A DNA stretch of 64,000 nucleotides from Poteriospumella lacustris (Eukaryota > Sar > Chrysophyceae > Chromulinales > Dinobryaceae): the NCBI GenBank assembly GCA_008000375.1, contig SMOI01000009.1, positions 80,183-144,182 of the forward strand, read 5' to 3'. The translations under genes were made by a program, and so were the position numbers. The notes beneath the pieces were generated by a model. It worked only from the letters and a program-made list of their open reading frames with translations, did no database searches and was not told the origin of the DNA. Shown here in pieces: positions 11,944-21,864 of the stretch. Each line of letters opens with the position of its first letter. Within the stretch, counting starts at the first letter, position 1.

Positions 11944-12735
11944 ATGATGGCGCAGCTTTTGTTGTGTTTGATTTGTGCATTGGGTTGGGTAGTGTTTGGA
12001 AGCATCAGTAGCGAGGCTGGCGTTACCGTTGATACCACATTTTTACCGGAAACTTGCAGTGCTGATGCCCGCAAGACCAAAGACAACGATGGTATCATTC
12101 TCCATTACACTGGTGAGTAACTTGACATGCAGCTGGTCCACTGAAGTTTGATGACCTCCTCTGTCGAACAGGACGTCTACACGATCCTTCGAAGAAAGGT
12201 CAAGTGTTTGAGTCATCCAGAGTGAGGGGAAAGAAGCCACTGAAGTTCACCATCGGAGATTCGTCCATCATTCCAGGCTTAAGCTTAGGGTAATGCCCTC
12301 GATTTCTACTTGATCATTAGGACTCTTTCTTCACCCCCCCCCCCTCACATTGACAGAGTTGTTGACATGTGCGTGGGCGAGCGACGTCGGGTGGTCATCC
12401 CTCCTGAACTGGCTTACGGGGAAGCAGGATTCCCCCGAAAGAACATCCCCGGAGGGGCTACAGTGGAGTTCGACGTTGAACTTGTCGGTTACATCGGAGA
12501 GAAGGTGCCTAAGCCAAACGTCTTCAAAGAAATGGACACCAATGGCGACTTGAAGATTACATACGAAGAGATGGAGATTTGGTTCAAAACGAAGCATCCT
12601 AAAAAGCTACAGTTCATCCCACGAGGAGTGTGGGAAAAGGACGATAAGAATCAAGACTTCGTCATCACTTGGGAGGAATTCACTGGCCCCAAGGGGGAGG
12701 AGGAGACGCTGACCGTTGTCGAAGGAGAGTTGTAA
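11944..12735 (+). CDS. secretory-pathway FKBP peptidyl-prolyl isomerase with two EF-hands (221 aa, 3 exons)
   Basis: Exons 11944-12112, 12172-12289 and 12357-12735. The first ATG is at 11944 (a second follows at 11947), giving a signal peptide (MMAQLLLCLICALGWVVFG). The FKBP fold shows HYTG, VFESS, FTIGDSSIIPG, the VVDMCVGERR loop and IPPELAYGEAGFP. Two EF-hand loops follow: D-T-N-G-D-x-K-I-T-Y-E-E and D-K-N-Q-D-x-V-I-T-W-E-E. This order matches vertebrate FKBP7/FKBP14, ER proline isomerases that help fold secreted proteins. The C-terminus ends EGEL, a weak variant of the HDEL/KDEL retrieval signal, so ER retention is plausible but not certain. Confidence 0.9.
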
Positions 12736-12819
12736 CCGTGCCATTGCTGTGTGTTTGTATATAGTTAATATTTTTCTATGTGAGTGGGTGGGCAATAGCT
12801 TCAGGGAGATTCGCTGTCG

Positions 12820-13429
12820 CTAGTTTTCTATCAAAGCTTTTGTGTAGGCGCGAATAATGCGGATCTCTGTCGTGGGCCTATCCTGCGCACCAGTTGGTAC
12901 ACTACCGAGCTGGCGAACAACTTTCATCCCCGAATGCACCCTTCCAAATATCGTGTGCTTGCCGTCCAACCAGGGAGTCGGAGCGAGAGTGATGAAAAAT
13001 TGAGAGCCATTGGTGTTGGCACCAGAGTTCGCCATTGATAGTACTCCTGCACCCGTATGCCTTAGTTGTGGCGTGATCTCGTCTTCAAACTTTCCCCCAT
13101 AAACACTCTCACCACCCCGACCGGTACCAGTTGGGTCGCCACCTTGAATCATCTGATTGAAACACGTCGATCTGTTATTGACTGAAGCACAACGAATGAA
13201 GTCACTCAACTTACGAAATTTGCAATAACTCGATGAAATATCGTCCCATCGTAGTATCCTGCAAATATTTTTAGGTTGTAAGTCAGCTTATCCCTCTTCA
13301 GTGGAAAAATAACCCGTTCTTACCCATTTTGGCCAGCTCTCGAAAGTTGTCGCAAGTCCGTGGCGCGTGCTGCGAATACAATTCGACAGCAATCGTACCA
13401 ACCGACGTTTCCAGGTAAACAACGTCCAT
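12820..13429 (-). CDS. PPIL1: PPIL1-type spliceosomal cyclophilin (160 aa, 3 exons)
   Basis: Exons (minus strand) 13324-13429, 13215-13258 and 12820-13152 join in frame, with introns of 65 and 62 bp. The protein starts [18 protein letters not shown] and contains [35 protein letters not shown], the active-site loop [19 protein letters not shown] and IFGRV. The short, insert-free form and the [13 protein letters not shown] segment match human PPIL1, a peptidyl-prolyl isomerase of the activated spliceosome that binds SKIP. It converges with the FKBP gene, only 84 bp separating the two stop codons. The neighbouring isomerases belong to unrelated families, so I read the pairing as chance. Confidence 0.93.
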
Positions 13430-13537
13430 TCTTTCAATGACCAAACCGAAACTGATCGATATTCGGTTGTGAGGGTCGCAAAATTATCGATCTAGATAAA
13501 CCATGAATGAACGAAATGAAAACGAACAGCGCGACCA

Positions 13538-13579
<42 letters not shown>

Positions 13580-13625
13580 AGTCAACACGCAAAGACTGGG
13601 ATTTCTGGGTCCCTGTGAGATGAGA

Positions 13626-13677
<52 letters not shown>

Positions 13678-14181
13678 GCGGCGGAGGGAACAAAGAACGG
13701 CGGCCAACAACGAGTTGTAATGGTCGGCGTCTCAACTGTTGTGGTTCCAGTTTTGTTTGTTTCCAATTTTTGGACTTTTGTTTTGTTTTGTTTTATTTTG
13801 TTTTGTTTTGTTTGGCTTCGCTCTCTGTGATATTCGGGTGCCTCCAGTTCGCCTATCATGTGGAATTATCCCTCCCCGTCGATTATACGACTGCGCGTCG
13901 CGAGGTACAGCAGAGAGTCGATCTTCGTTATGCTTTCACAAAGCCAAGAACCAATCCAAGCAACCTGACGAACCGAATTCATTATCGCTGTTTAGTGTAA
14001 AGGGTGGTATGCTAAGTGTTCGTGTTATGCGTGGAGAACAAACGCAGGCACAGCAACAACGGTGGGGACGAAATACGCAAAATAAGGGAGGAAATAGGTC
14101 ACAACAACGCTCTACGTAACAGATTCATATTGATATGGGCAACACGTGTGATATCTCTCTATCTCTGCATCGCCATCATCA
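13430..14181. other. 752-bp intergenic region with GAC/GGC triplet arrays and TTTTG repeats
   Basis: This lies upstream of PPIL1 and downstream of the SGNH-like gene. It holds two (GAC)13 arrays and a (GGC)n array. A run of (TTTTG)n at about 13778-13811 follows. A 165-residue ORF (13503-14000) crosses these repeats but I regard it as noncoding. Confidence 0.6.
13539..13685. repeat. two (GAC)13 arrays and a (GGC)8-9 array
   Basis: GAC triplets run from 13539 to 13577 (13 copies), then after 48 bp another 13 copies run from about 13626 to 13664 and pass directly into GGC triplets ending near 13685. Both GAC arrays are uninterrupted and equal in length. Confidence 0.92.
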
Positions 14182-16104
14182 TCATCTGTGGTATGGCACT
14201 GGTGCATGTGCTCCATGTCCAAGCCGAGACGTGCGTGGCTGCCGCGCGTTCTCCGTTGAAACAGGTGGAACATGAATGGCGCTAGCTTCGTGTCCAGGCC
14301 GAGACGTGCGTGGCTGCCGCGCGTTCTCCGTTGAAACCGATGGAACATGAATGGCGCTGGCTTCGTGTCCAAGCCGAGACGTGCGTGGCTGTCGCGCGTT
14401 CTCCGTTGAAACCGATGGAACATGAATGGCGCTGGCTTCGTGTCCAGGCCGAGACGTGCGTGGCTGTCGCGCGTTCTCCGTTGAAACCGATGGAACATGA
14501 ATGGCGCTGGCTTCAACGAGCTCCGCCAAGAATTGGCGGGTGTGAATGCGACATCGTTTGCGTCCCGTCAACTGCGGTACACGCTCCAGTCGCTCGAAGA
14601 TGGTGCTCAAAGGGATGCTACCCTGCCCTTGGGCCGCTCGAGACGCCGGGCCTTTACAACGGACCGCGAAATCCGAAATCACGTGGATGGGATGCTTCGA
14701 CCCACGTACGACGAAATACCACTCATCACACGTACCGACCACATCCGCGTTCGTCATCGTTGATGGCGTGCTCCCTTCAGAGGTTGCGCCATGTTGTTGG
14801 GGAATGTGCACAATGACACCGCGCTGCCAGACATCGGGTTGGTTGAGCTCGGTGGGTACTCTGTGGCCGAGCGGTAAATGTTCAATCTCGGCCTCCGCTG
14901 CCTCATAAATATCACCTTCTCCCAGTCGTAACAGCAATCGGAAATGAGGTCCAGCGCCGGCATGCAAGACCGGATTCTGACCTGTTTGGTCGTAGGTGAC
15001 AAAGAACAAGTCCTCTTCGAAGGCTTCTTCGGCTCTCTGATATTGACTGAACAGCGTGCTGTTGGTGAAGAATGCCAACGATGATCCAGGCATCAGCCGA
15101 TTGGGTTTGGCATGCAGCGGCGACGATGGTGACGAGGAAGAAGAGGATGCGTTCGACATCACGACCTTCACGAGAAAGACTTCCTTCTGTACCCGACGGG
15201 TCGTGGGATGAAGCCACGTTACGTTGAAACCAGATGGCAGTGGTTGCTGGCCACGCAACCAAAAATACGCACTGTGTCGAGTGCCCATGAGCTTTTTCCC
15301 GTAGACCAAACTGTGTCGAAGAGAAATATGCGTATCGTCACGTAACGTGTCGCATCGAGAGTAGTCGTAACTGGTCGTGGACCAGACCTCAGCGTCCAAG
15401 TCGAAGAATGTCCAGTCGTGTTCACGAGCCAACTCACGCAACATGTCATTATATCCTTCGATGATATGCTTTTTGTCTTTCTCACATCGTTCGGGACCAA
15501 AACGTTTGGGGTAGTACGTTGCGCTGCGCAGTGCCAAGCGAGTGATGTTTTCCGCCTGATGCGTCTTCAGAACCGCATACAGCTCCTCCATTCTCTCAAT
15601 GTAATTCTTCCGCGCCTGTGCGACTGCTCTCATGAAGTCAGGATGTCCGACAGTGTTTACGGTAACCCATTCTCCGTTCGGCCTTAAAAAGTACTGTGTA
15701 TCCCACAGCACCGTGTGAACGAACAAGAAGTCCGGCGGAGGAAACGACGCGAGATAGTGATTGAGTGCATAGTGAATGCGTTCTTTCGTGTCAACGATAT
15801 TGGTGGCAGTTGTCAAGCTTCCATCATAGTGGTAAGGTCTGGTAGCGTTGGAGCCAAAAACTGCGAAACTGCTGACACTGTTGGAGGCATCTTGTGCACA
15901 TCGCCAGCCACCAGGAGCCCGATCTATGTATGTGAGATGATCATCAGTCCATGTGACGGCTTTCAATCCCAAATAACTGCATCGATCGAAAAGCATATAG
16001 CGTTCAAACGAATCCGAAAACATGAGAATCTTCAGACCTGCGGCTGAAGTCATCATCAACCCGTAGTACACCAGAGCAAAGAACGATGACCACAACATCC
16101 TCAT
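14182..16104 (-). CDS. secreted SGNH-hydrolase-like (PC-esterase/TBL-like) protein with C-terminal tandem repeats (640 aa)
   Basis: Single exon; I use the ATG at 16104, which gives MRMLWSSFFALVYYG..., a signal peptide. After it, MFSDSFERYMLFDRC resembles the G-D/N-S block of SGNH esterases (catalytic Ser in SDS), and about 240 residues later CDTLRDDTHISLRHS resembles their D-x-x-H block. This spacing and the Cys pattern recall the PC-esterase (PMR5/TBL) group, enzymes that acetylate polysaccharides, but identity is low and I would not claim the reaction. Many N-x-S/T sites support secretion. The last 100 residues are four 25-aa repeats (EASAIHVPSVSTENARQPRT...), coded by near-identical 75-bp DNA units. 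Confidence 0.65.
   Translation of the reverse strand: MRMLWSSFFALVYYGLMMTSAAGLKILMFSDSFERYMLFDRCSYLGLKAVTWTDDHLTYIDRAPGGWRCAQDASNSVSSFAVFGSNATRPYHYDGSLTTATNIVDTKERIHYALNHYLASFPPPDFLFVHTVLWDTQYFLRPNGEWVTVNTVGHPDFMRAVAQARKNYIERMEELYAVLKTHQAENITRLALRSATYYPKRFGPERCEKDKKHIIEGYNDMLRELAREHDWTFFDLDAEVWSTTSYDYSRCDTLRDDTHISLRHSLVYGKKLMGTRHSAYFWLRGQQPLPSGFNVTWLHPTTRRVQKEVFLVKVVMSNASSSSSSPSSPLHAKPNRLMPGSSLAFFTNSTLFSQYQRAEEAFEEDLFFVTYDQTGQNPVLHAGAGPHFRLLLRLGEGDIYEAAEAEIEHLPLGHRVPTELNQPDVWQRGVIVHIPQQHGATSEGSTPSTMTNADVVGTCDEWYFVVRGSKHPIHVISDFAVRCKGPASRAAQGQGSIPLSTIFERLERVPQLTGRKRCRIHTRQFLAELVEASAIHVPSVSTENARQPRTSRPGHEASAIHVPSVSTENARQPRTSRLGHEASAIHVPSVSTENARQPRTSRPGHEASAIHVPPVSTENARQPRTSRLGHGAHAPVPYHR
14221..14520. 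repeat. four 75-bp tandem repeats, in frame
   Basis: Copies begin at 14221, 14296, 14371 and 14446 (AAGCCGAGACGTGCG or AGGCCGAGACGTGCG). They differ at only a few positions. The unit length is a multiple of three, so copy-number change keeps the reading frame. Confidence 0.97.
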
Positions 16105-16320
16105 TCGATCAACTCTGATATCCCAACCATTCAATGCCTTCCGTTCGATTGATTGTTTGTTTTGTGATAGAAGCAGTTGTGATGATTCAACTTCAGCCTT
16201 TGGCCTTCATTCATGGACCATGATGAATGACCAATATGTGACCAATGACCATGACCCTCTCAAGTCACTCATCGTCATCGTGCACTTCCCTCATTCCCGC
16301 CGCCGCCCCTCGGCAATCGC

Positions 16321-18750
16321 ATGATGATGATGGTGGGGGTCCGTGTGAACAGCAGTGGCCATCATTTGTTACCACAATATAAGTTACCTTGGTGAACAGA
16401 TTTCATTGCGATAGCCACAACCCTCTTCGTGACTTTCCACCAACAGCAACAGAAGCTTACCCTTTTGATTGAGGTCGTGTTTGAACCGTGCAGGATGTCG
16501 CTTTGGTCGAATATCTCACGAGCGTGCTCGATCTACTGCACGGGACCTGTGCTTCAAACTGTGCAATTGTCGGGGGTATTCAATGACAGCAAAACGTTTG
16601 TGGATATGCCCATGCGATATGAACCAGAGACAACGATGGCAGCTTTCGAAGCGTTGATCGATCCGGCCAACAACATCACCGAACTGCAGACCTATTTGGA
16701 TCAATATTTTCTGCCTGCCGGGTCTGACCTCGTGCCGTGGGTCCCACCGGATTATAATCCTGAGCCACCCATTGTCCAAAACATGTCCGATTCCTACGTG
16801 TACAAGAACTTCACCAAGGACATCAACGCTCTGTGGCTGGTTCTGGGACGAAACATCACCGAAGAGGTGGTTGAACACCCAGAGCGACACTCGTTCGTAC
16901 CATTGGCACATCCCATGGTTGTCCCTGGAGGACGCTTCCGAGAATCGTACTACTGGGATACGTGGTGGATCATGAGAGGGCTGTTGGTGTGCGATATGAA
17001 CACGACGGCGTACTACGTGCTGGACAACCTGATGCACGAGGTGGAACTGTTCGGATTCGTGCCCAACGGCGCGCGTATTTACTATTTGGATCGATCGCAA
17101 CCCCCCGTTCTGAGTGAAATGGTGGTTGATTACCTGGAATACAACCTGCGACAGTCCGCTCAGGTGGTGACGCCGTTTCTGGCGTCGTTCGTCGACCGCG
17201 CCGTGTCTCTTCTGGAGACTGAGTACGCTTGGTGGATGAACAAAACCACGCAACATGTGCTCACATTCTCGCTGCCAACGTCGTCGATATTGACGGCCGA
17301 CCAGCCGTTCTTGAATCCACAGGGCGGGGCGTTCATTCCCGCGTATTTGAATCGCTACCATTCCAACGCGTCGTCTCCGCGGCCCGAGTCGTTCGCCCCC
17401 GACTATCACAACTCGTTGTTCGACGTTCGGACCGACGCGGAAGTTAATACGTTCTATCACAACGTACGGGCCGGTGCAGAATCTGGTTGGGACTTCTCCT
17501 CGCGGTGGATCGCGGGGATGACGAACATCTCGTTCATCGAGACGACGGAGATCGTGCCCGTCGAGCTGAACTGCTATCTATACAAGCTGGAGCAGAACCT
17601 CGCGTATCTGCTGAAGCTTCAAGCGAATCACCAGTCGTCGCAGGGAGCCATCTCCGCTGCTGCTGCACAGGAGCTGCAGTGGACAGCCGGCAACTACACG
17701 GTGGCCGCCCGCCTGCGCTACTACGCCATCCAAGAGTTTCTCTGGGACAACGCTTCGTATCACTGGCGCGACTACAACCTCACGTCACAGTCCTTTGCCC
17801 AGCGCAACGTCACTGGAAGTGGTGACGAGGCGTCGAGTACGTACAGCACCGTCGCCTACTGGCTGCCTCTGTGGGCGCAGATCTACCCCAATATGACCAC
17901 GTCGCTGCCGGACCAATTGAACCTCACCGCCACGCCCACCGCCGCCACCACCGCTACGACGCTGACGACGGTAGATGTCTGCGAAGGGTTGGTGTCGTCG
18001 CTGTTGCAGAGCCATCTCATTCAAGTGGGCGGCGTCTTGACGACGACGGCGCAAAACACCGGGCAGCAGTGGGACGCGCCGAATGCCTGGCCGCCATTGG
18101 TGCTGCTTCTCATCGAAGGATTGACGCGGCTGGCGCAAGACTCCGAAGATCCTCATCACGCGAGTCGCCAATGCGCACGTGCCGGTGCCATGGCGGCCAA
18201 TGTGACCAAATTGTGGCTGGAGACGAACTACGTCGCGTTCAACCGCACGGGCTACATGTATGAGAAGTACAACGCGTACGAGATGGGCATTGGCGGTGGC
18301 GGAGGTGAATACACGCCACAAATTGGCTTCGGATGGACGAACGGCGTCGCGTTGATTCTCATCAACGACACGTACCGCGTCCACGACCACAACTACTTCG
18401 ACGACGACCATCGCCCCGCCGACGACGACGCGATCGTGATCAGTTTCGACGACGACGTGGACCTGTCGCCGGGCGCCATGGCGGCCTCGGTCATCCTGCC
18501 GTTCGCCTTCATCACGGCGGTGCTGATCGGCGTCTTTTATTGCTACCAGAAGAGACAGACGACGCACGGTCTCACTGCACCGATGCTTGCGGACGCCGAG
18601 GTGGTATCGCCGCTGCCCCTGGCACATTCCAGTCCCCCTCCCATCGTGGGGGTCGTGCAGAACGTGCAATTGGTGGATCACCGTTCGCCGGCACCGACCG
18701 TCGAAAAGCACGACGGAACCTACGCGACGGCGACTGCTCTGCCCGTGTAG
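16321..18750 (+). CDS. membrane-anchored trehalase, glycoside hydrolase family 37 (751-790 aa)
   Basis: Trehalase signature 1 is clear (PGGRFRESYYWDTWW), as is signature 2 (QQWDAPNAWPPL), the catalytic-Asp block AESGWDFSSRW and the Gly-rich loop GGGGEYTPQIGFGWTNG with its Glu. It hydrolyses alpha,alpha-trehalose to two glucoses. Many N-glycosylation sequons and a C-terminal TM helix (SVILPFAFITAVLIGVFYC) followed by a basic tail indicate a type I, outward-facing enzyme. The first plain ATG (16495) leaves no signal peptide. A tentative upstream exon, 16321-16342 joined over a 57-bp intron to 16400, would add MMMMVGVHFIAIATTLFVTF and supply one; the donor (GTGTGA) is weak. The main exon ends at the stop at 18750. 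Confidence 0.9.
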
Positions 18751-19623
18751 CGTGGCCCCGGGGACCGCACCTCAGTATTCAGCTCTCATTCACATCTCCT
18801 CATCCGTTAGCCGTGTCCGGCCCTTCCCCCTGCTGGCTCGCATCTCTCATTCCTTGCCGCGTGTCGCATTGCTGTTGTTGGTTTGCTTTTCATTTACCTC
18901 AGTTCTCAACGCTCCGATTGTGTGTTTTCTTTGCTTCTGCTCTGAGCAGTTGATCAGTCGATGAATGTCGCGGGCCGAACAGGAGAACGCCTTCTGTGGG
19001 CCTTCACTTGTGCCGCGAGGAGCGTTCCCTTGTAAAAACAGCACATCGCGTGGCGGGCGCATCACCGATCGATTGATCGATCGGTATTCGTCCCGTGGTG
19101 ACCTGTCATGTTCACTGACTCAAAGACTCGCTTCTGCCATTGAATAATTCAATTAGGCTATTTTAACAAATGAAATACTAAATCGTTCACCATGCTAAAG
19201 ATACACTGGGAAACCACTTCACTGAGGATTCAAATATTTATGGAAAGGAAATGACGACGTTCGATAAATATGTTGGAACAAAATTACGCAATTGGAAGAA
19301 GGCATCGTCGAGGGTATCCCCGCCGACAATGATTTTCGGGTTGCCATTGTCGATGGGGCAGCACTTGGCGATCATTGTATTCGGCCTGGAGGAGCTATGA
19401 AGCGCGTTCGTTTGCTTCCTCACCTGGACGGAAGGACGGAGGGACCAACGGCACGACGCGGGACAGCGGGACTACGGTACTTTCACGCCCCTTTCATTCA
19501 TTCATGTTCCTTCCTTCCTTCTTTCTTTCGCTTTCCTTGATGGTCGTTTCCTCGTTGCATCTCGCTGTTTCCATCTTCCTCTTGTTTCACAAACATCTAC
19601 TAATATCAATCAAGAAGTTACGA
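18751..19623. other. 873-bp intergenic region
   Basis: No gene recognised. A 22-bp inverted repeat (ACCGATCGAT-TG-ATCGATCGGT) lies at 19064-19085. A CTTCCTTCCTTCTTTCTTTC pyrimidine tract at about 19508-19535 precedes the next gene and could be an intron or promoter element. Confidence 0.55.
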
Positions 19624-20022
19624 ATGAATGCAACAGATGAGTTGACCAGCTCTTCAGTCGAAAGAGCAGATGAGAACGATAGTCAAGATGAGGAACCCCC
19701 TAGTTTTTCCATCCAATACTTCTTCACCTCCGGTCCTGCAGGAACACCCGTTCAACAAGCAGATCGAGATTTTGTTGGACAAGCGATGGAATATTATGCT
19801 TGCAGATGGAAGCGCGATCCAGAGGTAGAAGCTCCTCGGTTGTCGAATGATATCCAAGGTGTGACGAATAATCGCGATGAAAACACTCCTGTGCGAGTGA
19901 TTTTCAAAACGGCGAAGCATTTAAATGCCATGTATGTGTTTCTCCAGCGCTCGAGGGCTGCGCATCACGATATGATTGTCAACATAAGCGTTGACGGATC
20001 TGGATACTTTCAAATTTTGTGA
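19624..20022 (+). CDS. small protein of unknown function (132 aa)
   Basis: The frame is open with ordinary amino-acid composition: an acidic N-terminus (MNATDELTSSSVERADEND), then a predicted mixed alpha/beta region with FFTSGPAG, DRDFVGQAMEYYACRW and VNISVDGSGYFQIL at the end. I do not recognise the family. An in-frame ATG at 19540 would add 28 hydrophobic residues and make a signal-anchor; I prefer 19624 because the extra stretch follows a pyrimidine tract. Possible missed splicing at either end. Confidence 0.5.
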   Translation: MNATDELTSSSVERADENDSQDEEPPSFSIQYFFTSGPAGTPVQQADRDFVGQAMEYYACRWKRDPEVEAPRLSNDIQGVTNNRDENTPVRVIFKTAKHLNAMYVFLQRSRAAHHDMIVNISVDGSGYFQIL

Positions 20023-20359
20023 GGAGTGATCTATCCAACACCTCAGGAAGTCTCGTTTGGTTTACCGCTGTTCTTGTTTCATTGTTAACATTTTTGTCTT
20101 TTGTAAGTCCTGTAAATTTCAACATCACAAAGCAGAAACCATATTGTCTTTGGTGCCGCATATGTGTGTGTCGGCAACTTTATCTCGACGAGGACATGTA
20201 ACCATTGGAATTATTTACAAAAAGACTGTGACAGCGACGGCGACGGTGAGTCCTGTGAGCCGTGCGGCGCCCCGGGTATGGATAGAAAGAAACGTTGAAA
20301 AAAGGCGACCAAGAAGAGCTAGGGGCAGGGTGTGTGTGAAGTGGGACGGGGAAACGTGA
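20023..20359. other. 337-bp spacer between convergent genes
   Basis: It lies between the stop of the small ORF (plus) and the stop of the DUF3605-like gene (minus). I see only AT-rich 3' flank and no further gene. Confidence 0.5.
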
Positions 20360-21363
20360 CTACGCGATGTGCGGCGGAAAATACTCCATGCCGGGTCGAG
20401 GGCGAAAGCAAAACGGCACCATTTCGACGAACACGTGGACGTGGAACAGTAGGATGGACCGCTCGCCGGAATTGTCGTCGTATTGCCAACGTCGAACTTG
20501 AGGGTGGTGTTTGGACAACCAACTATCCACGAAGTGGACGATCTACGAAAGAAAAAATAAACACATACAGTAAGTGAGACGATTTGGAGGGGGTAGCGGG
20601 ACACACAACCTATCACATACCTCGTCGTGCGAGAGATCTCGCTTGCTCCACAGTGTGTAGTGTGCGATTCCTTCCGGAGTAGCATCTGTACAAAGAGAGC
20701 ATTAGTGAGAAAACACAGCTTCATCGACAGGTTGCAGGGACGCCATCGCTTACAAGGAAACATGTTGGGCTCCAACACCGTGTCGTCTTCCGCCAGCGTC
20801 GTTTCCAGCACCAAATCTTCGCGACTGGGCCACAAATAGTCGATCTTATCCGTATGGGCCTCCTTGGCCAACTTACAATCTTCCTCACGCTCCCACCACT
20901 CTAAAGGCAAGTCGGAAAAGTGAGGATTGCGGTCAAAGTGACGAGAACTACTTGATGTCGGCCGGCGGTGATGGTCGTGCGATCGGTGTGAGCTTTCACT
21001 GCGACTTCTCGATCGGTTGCGTCTCTTGCCGTGTCTATCGCTTCGATCCCGCGACGAAGAGCGACTGCGTCCGGAATGATGGCGATCGTGAGATCGACTG
21101 GGGGATGCACTGTTGTGGCGCCGATCAACTGATGAGTACGAACGCCATTTCATATTCTTGCGAGACTTCTCTCCATTTTTCCCTCTTCTATGATCGCGAT
21201 GGTACGTTTCAGACACTGGGGGGTACGGGTACAAAGCAGATCTTACAAAGTGAGAACTGTTTCGCTCCAAACTTCTCGATCGAACGGACGACTCGCTGGC
21301 AAAAGTCGACGCCCGCTCACTAGAAAGGCTGCAACTACGATTGTGCTCGAATCGCATCATCAT
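20360..21363 (-). CDS. Arg/Ser-rich DUF3605-like protein (285 aa, 3 exons)
   Basis: Exons 20754-21363, 20621-20685 and 20360-20542 join in frame (introns of 68 and 78 bp). The N-terminal half is an RS/RSRSRS and His-rich region like those of splicing factors (HDRHHSGRSRSSSRDRSDRH). The C-terminal half has conserved-looking globular sequence: DLPLEWWEREEDC, YLWPSREDLV, TPEGIAHYTLWSKRDLS and HVHVFVEM, ending HIA. The 'G-I-x-H-x-x-L-W-(S/T)-K' and 'F-H-V-H-V-F' blocks resemble DUF3605 proteins, which have no known function. A splicing or nuclear role is suggested only by the RS region. Confidence 0.68.
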
Positions 21364-21864
21364 AGCGCTATCAAAGAACAAACAAAAATTCACAACAAAA
21401 ATGACAATAGAGAGGGGAGGGGGGACCGTGCGAGGAACTGTTCAAACAGAAACAGACACGAGGCGATTCACTGCAAACTCAAGAGAAACAAAATCACCTT
21501 CACGGTCTGAACAATCTTCCGTGGACAAGGAGGGTTGAGGAACTTGGCGGCGGCAGCGGGGGAGTCGTTTTATTGAGGTGGTGAATTCAGTCGTGAATTC
21601 GGTTGTGAATTCACCTGCGTCGTCACACGTCTGTGCTCTGCGCTGCCGTCGCGTTTGGTGGGAACGTAACTCTCGGATAGCCGACGTATTTCGACAGTTT
21701 TACGGGTTACCGGGAGTTTCATCCCGGATGTCTGAGAGCTTCGAATCGCCCGGCGCTATGCTCGTCGCAGGAAACAACGATATCGATGGTATACTTCACC
21801 CGGCTGACCATCTTTTGATTTGATCCCAACACAACGTCAATCGTGGCCACAGTTATCAACGAAA
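21364..21864. other. 501-bp divergent intergenic region
   Basis: This lies between the SR-rich gene (minus) and RPN6 (plus). Three 12-bp direct repeats starting GTGAATTC occur at about 21580-21615. No gene seen. Confidence 0.55.

Noticed and set aside
12736-12819. Functional pairing of the FKBP and PPIL1 genes as a prolyl-isomerase cluster
   Set aside because: The two families are unrelated, one is secretory and the other spliceosomal, and they converge; proximity looks accidental.
13503-14000. 165-codon plus-strand ORF with two 13-Asp runs
   Set aside because: The Asp runs come from GAC microsatellites and the rest has no protein-like character; it lies in PPIL1 upstream DNA.
14221-14520. 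CRISPR-like repeat array
   Set aside because: The 75-bp units are contiguous without spacers and lie in an open coding frame of a eukaryotic gene.
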